NCBI GenBank assembly: GCA_040143965.1 | Contig: JASJQH010000122.1 | Span: 1-27,443, forward strand | DNA length: 27,443 nt | Direction of reading: 5' to 3' | From: Basidiobolus ranarum | Lineage: Eukaryota; Basidiobolomycota; Basidiobolomycetes; Basidiobolales | Shown: positions 11,766 through 21,116 of the stretch, in pieces | How the letters are laid out: the number at the start of each line of letters is the position of its first letter | Numbering within the stretch: position 1 is the first letter of the stretch | The notes under the pieces: model-generated | Seen by the model: the letters and a program-made list of their open reading frames with translations, nothing else | What the model was told of the DNA's origin: nothing | Databases searched by the model: none | Translations under genes and position numbers: made by a program

Positions 11766-12573
11766 TTACTGTTGTTGAGCCTCATATTTCATTCGCGCTT
11801 GAGCAAAAAGCATAGCTTGATTACGGAGAAGCTCCTCTTCAGACATACCACTGTTCTCTAGACGTGAGCTTTTACGATCACGATCCTATTTACTGTATGT
11901 AAGAACTTGAACGGATATCTCTAAAATAAAATAACAAATACCTTCTGTTGTTTTTTATGATCTTTAAATACTTCCTGAACCTCTGGCAAGTAATTTTCAA
12001 ACCCAAGAGTCTAAAGTTGATAGTGGAGTGAGAAATGCATGTCAAACATAATCAGTAAAATAATTTTAAAAACCTGTAAAGAAGCAATAACATGTTCTGC
12101 TGCTATGGTTTTCTTGGCCTCCTTTTCACAGATTTCATTTGCTTCAGAAGCAATCAAATGAATGAACTCTAATAAAAACAATTAAGTTATATTGAACGAT
12201 TTATGTATACAACTTGTGATTTTAGTAAAAATCACTTACCGACACAGCAATCTATTAAAAGATCGCGTGTATCTTTAGCACAAACGATATCATCTGGCAT
12301 CATCTCATTTATGAGTTTTTGAACAGTGGCTAAATGTATGTAAAGAAATTAATCATAATGTCAATATGCAAGATTGAGAAAAAAATATATTGACAAAAAC
12401 GCGCCAAATGAATAAGGAAAATGCGCGTTACTATGGAAATGAATCCGAAGCAAATAAGAGAACCATGTAAAAGGGGGCAATCTCTAGAGACGAAAGAAAT
12501 AAATATCAAAAAAATTACCTTTAGGTAAGGACAAATCGTCATCGAGGCCATTTCCCCCTTCGCGATCGCTCAT
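11766..12573 (-). CDS. ncb2: Negative cofactor 2 beta (Dr1/Ncb2)
   Basis: NC2-beta pairs with NC2-alpha through histone folds, clamps TBP on DNA and blocks TFIIA/TFIIB binding. Five exons (12573-12519, 12329-12240, 12168-12074, 12010-11942, 11885-11766) give 142 aa, close to the yeast protein. The histone fold runs from about residue 13 (DLSLPKATVQKLINEMMP) through CAKDTRDLLIDCCVEFIHLI and AKKTIAAEHVIASLQTLGF to about 95. The C-terminal helix has MSEEELLRNQAMLFAQAR, the Dr1 signature tail, ending in QQQ. Introns 2-4 are 71, 63 and 56 nt, but intron 1 is 189 nt, far longer than others in this window, and carries CGCGCCAAA and GCGCGT elements. The gene is divergent from the NmrA-like gene. Confidence 0.95.
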
Positions 12574-13206
12574 TATATTTTAGTATGTACTTTAGAGGAA
12601 GGTTCAATGAATGCTTGAGGTTGACGAGCAAATACTGTATCAATAGATTGAATTTCGTTTAAAAACAGGCAAAAAAAAAGAATTCGAGATAGACAAAATT
12701 CATTGCAAGGTTCTTAAGTTAGATGGGGGTATTAAGCATTGCATAAAGATGAACGTTAGTTGATTGGATGCTGAATTGGAATTCGGTAAAAAAAGAAACA
12801 ATCGAAAGGATTAATCGATCAGAGTGATGACTTTCACTGATGATTTACCAAGCGTGTATTTATATAAAAGGTTTAGATATTGAAACCTATTTTAGGTTGC
12901 ATCACCGTTTTGCATCGAGTATTATGGGGCTGGGCTGTACCTGATAACGGAGCCTTTTCTTTAAATCATTAGGTCCAGTACATGATACCGTTTCACTTGA
13001 TTCCGTCAATCGGGATCACCCTCAATATGGCTAATCGAGATTGTCAACCAATTATTTACTAACTTGATTGGATAGTAAAGTAGTCCACAGCTTTCATTCA
13101 ACGATTGCAACTCTCGTATCTTCTTGCTAGTATTTTAACAATTGTAGAGTACGCTTTGTAAACCCGTTCTTTCACTATACTCTTAAGCAGGTGAATTGCT
13201 TTCATA
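12574..13206. promoter_or_regulatory. Divergent promoter region, NC2-beta / NmrA-like
   Basis: A TATATAAAAGG sequence at 12861-12871 is the clearest core-promoter-like element. It is about 340 bp from the plus-strand ATG, so either the 5' UTR is long or it is fortuitous. Just beyond it, AGGTTT and AAACCT form a short inverted repeat. No gene seen. Confidence 0.4.
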
Positions 13207-14298
13207 ATGAATCATTCAGATATACACAAACCTACTGTATGTGTTGTAGGAGCTGACCTCTTTCTTGGTTTACGGATCTGCTCGTATCTTTTATCTCTAA
13301 GTCATCGTCCTTTCGAAGTAGTTCGGGCAGTGGTGAAAGATACTAATCTTAATGAGAAGCTAGAGGGCTTCGGTTGCGAGGTGGTAAAGGCTGACTTTGA
13401 TGATCAGGAAGCTTTAACCTCTTGTTTTCGGAATTTTGACTGGGTCGTGATCCTGCCTTACCCACACCCGGAACGTGTTAGATTGGCGCTGTCATGTGTT
13501 GAAGCCTCTGATAAAGCACATGTGGAGAATATTTTATGCTGCACGTTCGTCGGAGTGGATTCACAGTTGAGTTCCTTACGCGAATTCAAAGAACTGGAGG
13601 ACCGTGTCACGCAAAGCCCTGCTCAAACTTACATATTACGGTGAGTATAGTGTTGTTTTTATGTTCGTGATTGTGATTATCTTAATTAATCATGGATTGT
13701 AATAGATTGACTTTTCTCTTGCAAACGTTCCTTTGGTGGCGTAAGAATTTCTTTGAAAAGAATGCGCTATCCATACCAATTGGGGAGGGGGAATTTGCGC
13801 CACTGGATGCCTCCAATGTATGCCAGGCTTGTGCTGAGATTATGGAGTATTGTACCATGGTCAATCGTCATCAAAGTCATACATATATTTTGACAGGTAT
13901 GTATTCACATTTGCATTTTGATGGATTGTAGTTTAGCGTCTTAATGAATATGCTTGATTCTAGGACCCAAGCTTTTGACGGGAGATGAGATCGCTAAGGT
14001 TGCTAGCGACACACTTAAAGTTCCCATCGTCTTCGATCCAGTTACGCGTGATGAATGTCGCCAATATCTTGAAAGTGTTGAAGACCTTGACTTATTCCGA
14101 ACTCCCGAGAATGTACCATACCGAATAGAAACTAACTTAGATTTGTGTGAGTTAGTGAGGCGTCGCGAAATGAACTTTGTTACTGAAGATATGATGAAGC
14201 TCACGGGAACCAGAGGAAAATCCGTGGCTAAATATTTTGAGGAAAATGCTGAATCTTTCCATCCACCGGCTCCTGCTTTTGAGAGCAGTAGGCTGTAG
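13207..14298 (+). CDS. NmrA-like NAD(P)-binding family protein
   Basis: Three exons (13207-13640, 13706-13896, 13964-14298) give 319 aa. The N-terminus has a Rossmann-type strand-loop-helix (TVCVVGADLFLGLRICSYLL) in place of the classical GATGxxG. It is followed by an NmrA-like layout: FEVVRAVVKD after beta-2, a mid-domain VVKADFDDQEALTSCF, and WVVILPYPHPERV. The second half (FAPLDASNVCQACAEIM, then GPKLLTGDEIAKVASDTL) is typical of atypical short-chain dehydrogenases of the NmrA/HSCARG group, which often sense NAD(P) redox state rather than act as enzymes. No YxxxK catalytic pair is evident. Both donors (GTGAGT, GTATGT) are strong. AATAAA at 14495-14500 is a likely poly(A) signal. The specific role cannot be told from sequence. 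Confidence 0.8.
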
Positions 14299-14608
14299 TA
14301 TCAATGGCCACACCATTCGGTTTCTACCTGCGTTTAGTATGTTAGAGGAAGAAAGTTCACCCTGGAGCCGCTCTAGCCCGAAGGTTTCTCGTAAATCTGC
14401 CATATATATATACATGCTGTTTTTTCGACCTCGTTTTAGACTAGTCCTCTGCCGTGAATATATTTCCTTATTCATTTTTGCTTTTATATTATTGAATAAA
14501 ACTCCACGATTACATAATTAGGATGGTACATTTATTTCATATCGAAATCAAATAAAACCACGAGGTTTCGATTGAAAAAAGTTGTATAAAGAAGTTACCA
14601 TGGTCAGA
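14299..14608. terminator. Convergent 3' region, NmrA-like / HNT3
   Basis: No gene. It contains AATAAA on the plus strand (14495-14500) for the NmrA-like gene and AATAAA on the minus strand (14536-14531) for HNT3, the expected layout of a tail-to-tail pair. Confidence 0.5.
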
Positions 14609-15454
14609 TTAGTCATGTTTAAGCAGGTGTTCCTTCAGCTTCGGCATATTTGTTAGCGTGGCATCACAATGATGACATCTAAGAGGTGTTTTCAGGATAC
14701 TTTCGTACAACTTTTTGTCGTACTAAGATTCGATCAATATGAGTTAAATATCAATGTTTATGAACACTAACGCATGCATAGGTACCTTGATCTCGCCTTG
14801 GAGAGTCAACTCCTCTATTACAGTATCCACATCACGAAAGAAATCGGTTGTGAATGAATTCCAATGCGTCTTGTTCTTAAGACAGGGGGAAATAAAGTCT
14901 TGACTTATCACGTGCATATGAAGAGGCCTTTGAGAAATGGTTTTCAACTTAGTTCGTGAGAAGAGTCTATATTTGGAAGGAAAAGGGAATCTAACGTACT
15001 GTAAACTAGGTATTGCATGAAACCCTAATCGATACTTTGTAGATTCAGGAAAGTCCTTCTGTAGTTGTTCTATCAATTTCTCTCCTCTAGTTTTCAATTT
15101 CACAAGTAGTGTCAAGTCTTCTTTCTTTAATACGGATATAGACTCGATACCACTACGTGGTAATATAAGAAAATGTTTTTGGGCCTAAACATATGAGCCA
15201 AAGATAAGTCTCAAAAACGACGTGGTTGCAATCTAATTCCTATTCTTCACCTTTGGAAATTGGTCATATATTACTACCGCCTCTTCATCGAACGAATATA
15301 CTATCGAGGAAGGATATTTCTCCGGTTGTTCTATATAAGGTTTTAATACGGTCTTCCAATTTAATCCTCTACCTTTGGTTGTAGGAATGTCCTTTTTTGA
15401 AGTTTTATCGTTACGACTTGTATTATTCATAAGGACTTGAACTAAACAAATCAT
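14609..15454 (-). CDS. hnt3: Aprataxin / Hnt3, DNA 5'-adenylate hydrolase
   Basis: Aprataxin removes AMP from 5'-adenylated DNA ends left by abortive ligation. I assign four exons, 15454-15251, 15184-15000, 14927-14786 and 14722-14609, giving 214 aa. A second ATG at 15430 would give 206 aa. The HIT domain includes DQFPKAQKHFLILPRSG and HAIPSLQ/PLHMHVISQDF with the catalytic HxH, then SPCLKNKTHWNSF. The C-terminal zinc finger is RCHHCDAT ... LKEHLLKH (C-x2-C-x12-H-x3-H). The intron 14928-14999 is 72 nt, stopless and frame-preserving, so the region reads as one open frame. Removing it (donor GTACGT) restores the exact family spacing between HAIPS and HxHVISQDF; retention would insert 24 residues right before the active site. 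The gene converges on the NmrA-like gene. Confidence 0.94.
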
Positions 15455-16003
15455 TTCTTTTAGAAAATACTATATGATATCGAAACGTCAAACTAAAAAA
15501 ATGTATATATACAAGCGTTTTTTTTCTGGTGTGAAGAATCTTCAGTAGTTTGCGAAATTTCTGAACACCATAAAGCGTTAATACTAGCGCTTACAGAAAG
15601 TACATACTATTTAACTACCTACTTTTCTTCTGAGAAACCAGAAGTATCGTTGAGTTAACCACGATGTTTACGAATAGGAAAAGTTATCTTTAGTTTGAAA
15701 TGTTTACCTTGTGTTCTTGTGTCTCGACTTCTCTTTCGTGTTTTTTATGTTGATTCATAATTTCTAAATAGCAAATGCCATCTGTGAATTTAGTAGCAAT
15801 GGTAGAGGTCCAATTTATATCAATTAATCTCTACTGACGCAATCAATTAGTGAGCTTGAAGTTGTCTATTTTATTGGGTGGATAACCACTTAATATAATA
15901 AATAAATAAATAATAGTGACACATGTTGATATGCATATATAGATAAATGATATCTGGTAAACAATGAATTCTAGGTTTTGATTTGGATTTCAATCAATCT
16001 AGT
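15455..16003. other. Intergenic, HNT3 upstream region
   Basis: On the minus strand a 17-codon frame starting at 15758 (MNQHKKHEREVETQEHK) ends at a good donor (GTAAAC). It can splice to an acceptor ending at 15630, then stops after four more codons. It is more likely a 5' leader or uORF of HNT3 than a gene. An AATA-rich simple repeat (AATAAATAAATAAATAA) lies at about 15897-15913. Nothing else recognised. Confidence 0.3.
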
Positions 16004-17408
<1,405 letters not shown>

Positions 17409-18156
17409 TCAAACCTCAGGGAATGTGGGTTTTCTATCTAAATCTGCTGGATAAAGGAGAATGCTTCGAAGAGATGCTTTCTGGCAAGTCGATCCAGAGA
17501 TGGTTGGGTCATTTATCGATGTTTCGTCTTTGTAATCAAATTGTGTTATTGGACTGGATTTAGTTGGACTCTCTATACTGGTATCTGAATCGTCAGTAGA
17601 CGAAAGCTGCTTAGAGCTTGGTCTACCACGCCTCTTTCTCGTAGCATCAATGCAAGAAGAAGACTTTCCATTACGAATACAACGAAGACAAGGTCTACTG
17701 GTATCACATGCTACATGGGAAGATTTACAATTGATACAAGCTTTTTGCACATAAACCTTTTTGATATTGTCTGGCTTTGAGACAGGCTTTGGTGTGTAAG
17801 GAATATCGATGATAGGGCTTGATATAGGGTTCCAACGTGGAGTCACGTATTTTTTACTTCTACGAGCAACTCTAGTGGCAGGCCTTTTTACAGGCTCAGG
17901 GTACAAATAGAAGGTTTCTGGGAGTGGTTTTGACAACTGTAAGCAAACAACACGAGTAAGTACAATGTTTGAATCCTGATCAGAAATTAACGAATGGTAT
18001 TACAACATAACTGGCTAAATACGGTATTTCTTGAAATTGGGCGGGAGGTCTTGGATGCAAAGATTGAGTTCGAACTAAAGGCCTAACTTCCCTCGAGCTA
18101 TTTGAGGCATACATACGAGGTGCAATGGAAGAATAAGTTCTACTTGCTGAGTCCAT
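17409..18156 (-). CDS. Zn(II)2Cys6 binuclear-cluster protein
   Basis: Two exons (18156-18004 and 17936-17409) give 226 aa. The cluster at about residues 85-113 reads ACINCKSSHVACDTSRPCLR then C-x8-C, that is C-x2-C-x6-C-x5-C-x2-C-x8-C. It is followed by a basic RKRRGRP stretch. This fingerprint resembles the group that includes gluconeogenesis regulators such as Ert1/AcuK, but the similarity is to the finger only. The protein is unusually short: there is no fungal-specific middle homology region or PAS domain, and the tail is Ser/Thr-rich. A further 3' exon after a weak GTTTGA donor is conceivable but would add only about 18 residues. Donor GTAATA was chosen; GTTGTA three bases earlier also keeps frame. 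Confidence 0.8.
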
Positions 18157-19079
18157 GTTTTATGTTGACAAAGAAAACGTGTAAGGTTCGATGCGGATTG
18201 AAGACTTAAATATGGTTTCAGTCCACTAATCCAATCCACTAATCCACTGGATCATTGGATTGAAAAAACTCATGGCGTTCTATAGAATATCCAATATAAG
18301 CAACGAGGTTTTAAAGATAGTTCCACCAATGTTTAATTGCAGCGATGAGATTGAGTGATAGCAATGAATATTTGTAATGACTACTATTTGTGACCGCAAA
18401 AACCATAAGCCAATAGATCATTTCCAAGTGACTACTAAATTCGATCTAGATCGAAAATGGAAATACCACTTCACCTACAAGTTGAGTCTGTCAAATCCAC
18501 ATGTTTCCATGACAATATCAATATCAGCTGCGCAAATGAAAATTCTACTCCAGTTAGTATCCGGAATTCCATAAAGTAGTATCTCATCATCATTGGAGTG
18601 TGCTATTTCGTTTCCACTAATAGTACAGACGCAAGTAAGCACCAATATTTAGTAAATAGCCCAAGCAACTCGGTTCAGAGATAGGTCGACTTTTCAACTT
18701 TATTGCCAATAATTCATGGAACACATTTTTACGAATTCAGCCAGGTATAGGTTATGGGCATGATCGAGTAATACGGCTTCCACCGAGTTCATTTTTATGA
18801 AGCCGCATATGGAGTCGGAGGATGCATATTTCCGAAACAAAAAGATCAGAGTCATCTGGACTCTTTCACGGGTTTTCACGGTCCTTGTACCGTCCCATCA
18901 TTATATATTTTATTTATCATAATGTGATTAGCTTCCGAATGAGAATACTGCAGGTGTTGAGTGGTTTTACTGTGTTAATCATCCTCCTTTCATTCTTGAG
19001 TTTGCTGAGTGTTAATCATCCTCCGTTCTTTCTCAGGTTTACAGAGTGTTAATCATCTCCAACCCAGTTGTTTTACTCT
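18157..19079. promoter_or_regulatory. Upstream region of the Zn2Cys6 gene, with repeats
   Basis: Four CCAAT pentamers lie within 100 bp: 18231-18235, 18254-18258 (reverse), 18291-18295 and 18326-18330. The sequence TCCACTAAT is repeated around 18222-18243. At the far right a 37-bp repeat starts at 18972, 19009 and 19046. No gene supported. Confidence 0.45.
18972..19064. repeat. Degenerate 37-bp tandem repeat, three copies
   Basis: Copies begin at 18972, 19009 and 19046, each with GTGTTAATCATC followed by a CTCC core and a variable pyrimidine-rich part. Spacing is exactly 37 bp both times. The third copy is cut short just before the stop codon of the RasGEF gene, so the array lies in its 3' flank. 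Confidence 0.75.
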
Positions 19080-20144
19080 CTAGGAACTGAGACGTGGATT
19101 ACCTAGCATGAACACGTATAGATTTTCATCATTAACATCGTCATGCAACATGACTGCTAAACGATCAAAATCTTTCTGATGACCATGTTCACGCAAGCAG
19201 AGATCGATGAAGGCTTGAATCTCAGGAATGGGAGATATACTATACGTATGCTGAAACGTCTCAATTTCTTGGATCATGTCTGACGCATCAAATTCCTCTT
19301 TCTCTTCATGATCCTGTAATATAAGTTCTTTTTAACGAGTAGGAGGGAGGGAGAAGTTAATAGAGATCACATTAATAGTATCGGGTGAACCACTCTTGTA
19401 CCTAAGTAGGGAACTATCACAGAAGTGTGCTCTTGGGCTAGTCTTTTAACTCTATCGCGATATTCTCTAAAATCATTGTTGGCATCCATGAAACGGTAAA
19501 GGTGTTCTAGTGTAGCTTTCGCCTTTGGGTTAACAAACTACGGAATATTATCGTATATACTTAGTTGGGGAAATGGTAATTGTGGGTGCAAAATATCCTT
19601 GTACCTGCCATGTCTGTTTAAGACTTTGAACTTGTTTCAGTGATAGACAACTAAGAATGGCCATTGTGGTATTGAAATTGAACAAAAGGTGGCATCGCTA
19701 GTGTGGGCAAGGTAAGTCACAAGCAAAGGTTTGGTGGGAAATCTTGCAGTATATTTACGTTGGCTATGTTGATGATATGTTCTATAAGGGCAATCCTTCT
19801 AATGGTGTCTTTCTCTAGAAGGATGACTCTAGCAAACCAATTGGTAATCTGACAAGATAAATGAGTTTTACTGAGTGGTTCCATTTTCGTCTCTTTATAC
19901 ATGGTGTCTGCTTTACCTGGTGGTGAACACGGAGACTTGTTTTTATGTTTGAGGCCATCCATTCTTCTTTTTGGCACCATGCCTTGTAAATACATTCTAT
20001 AGGTGCAATCCGATTGTAAAGAAACGAATCTAAAATGGTCAGTTGATAGGCCATTTCCATCCCGTCTATCTCCAAGAACTTAATCTTGTTGATGACTTTG
20101 GCAGACACTGGAGTGTTCTTTTTCCTGGAATTGGGTCGAGTCAT
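19080..20144 (-). CDS. Short RasGEF (Cdc25 catalytic domain only)
   Basis: This predicted guanine-nucleotide exchange factor for a Ras-type GTPase has five exons: 20144-19917, 19848-19759, 19697-19605, 19537-19402 and 19327-19080, giving 264 aa. Family blocks are all present in order: IDGMEMAYQLTILDSFLY, ECIYKAW, ITNWFARVILLEKD (for the usual SNWV..IL..), RCHLLFNFNTTMAILSCLSL, SLKQTW, NDFREYRDRV and VIVPYL. The last intron is ambiguous: the 74-nt choice (GTACAA to AAAAAG) yields PYLELILQD, resembling the family's PYLGxYLxD, so I prefer it. There is no REM, SH3 or other N-terminal domain, whereas fungal Cdc25/Ste6 proteins exceed 900 aa. The ATG lies inside a possible intron (20169-20125), so missing upstream exons are possible. 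Confidence 0.82.
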
Positions 20145-21116
20145 TTGATGCTTATCAAGGTTTACTTACTGGTGTCTATGTTCGGGGCTGGAGCAAGAAA
20201 TGGAAGTGTTTAACAATGGGAAAATTGTGACTAAATATACTCTCCGTGACTGCTCCCCTAAAATAGGAGTGGTGACTAGTAAATACGGAATTGTTAATAT
20301 CTATGCATGACCTACAAGTAGTAGATCAATGAAGCAGTAACTGTAATTTTTGGTGATCATTCTAGTAGCTCCTGAATTTTAGTGGTACTATTGCAACCAT
20401 CTATCGCAACCTTGGATCATGAAGCCTGTCAGATAAAATATGTAGCAATAAGTCCATTGTTGTGCCGCGAATAGGAGTTTTCAAAGCGGCAGGAAGTGGT
20501 AGAACGCAGGGAGCTTTTGATTAACAAGCATTTGACGAGTTATAAGAGCTCATAGAAGGGTTGTGGTCTATTGGGTGAGTTTTAGTCATTTGAGCTCTAT
20601 TTTGATGCTGTTAATCTTTAAGAAACCACTCAAAGATCGTACTTTTTAATCTCTAATAGGCTCCACAGACTTGGCTCTCCACCATTCCTGCTCATGTCTT
20701 TTCCCTTCTGCTATGCCTTTATCTCTAGGTTTAATATGTACGTAGGTGAGTGACGGGGTTATGGGTGATTGTCAGATGCTTTGGGTTAGTTATCTTATCC
20801 TGTTGTGTTGTGTAGATGACGTGTTTCAGTAGGAACTGGGTTTGTGGTCTCGGAGATATGCATCGAGATTGGTATGTCCTTAAATCATGCTTAATTAAAG
20901 TCAAGTCAGAAAAGTGCAACTTGATCCATTTTTATTAAGGAGGGTTGGTAATAAAGCAAGTTACTGCCAAGGGAGACAAGGTGTCAATGCGTAGCAATGC
21001 CTTGGGATGTGATCATATATAAAAGTTTAGGTGGTGCTGAGCTAGTTCACTGATGATCCCCTGTGTTTAAGGTGTTTCCACTCTTTTTAGGTACAATACT
21101 AACCCTAACCCTACTC
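20145..21116. other. Intergenic between RasGEF and EXO1
   Basis: No gene or REM-like segment recognised. An open stretch without ATG lies immediately upstream of the RasGEF start on the minus strand and ends at a good GTAAGT donor (20169). The EXO1 3' flank contains CTAACCCTAACCCTA at 21099-21113. The remainder shows no clear structure. Confidence 0.4.
21099..21113. repeat. Short telomere-like CCCTAA tract
   Basis: CTAACCCTAACCCTA is two and a half copies of the TTAGGG-type unit, four bases beyond the EXO1 stop. It matches a telobox, bound in fungi by Myb-type Tbf1/Teb1 proteins. It is too short to be a telomere remnant with confidence. Confidence 0.5.

Noticed and set aside
12820-12945. GTGATGA and CTGA motifs suggesting a box C/D snoRNA
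   Set aside because: No terminal stem flanks the boxes and spacing is too long; motifs are common in AT-rich DNA.
18377-18574. Plus-strand 65-codon open frame upstream of the Zn2Cys6 gene
   Set aside because: No family resemblance or splice-extended frame; length is within random expectation.
20731-20919. Minus-strand 62-codon frame as a possible upstream RasGEF exon
   Set aside because: No resemblance to a REM domain and no frame-consistent junction to the RasGEF start could be found.
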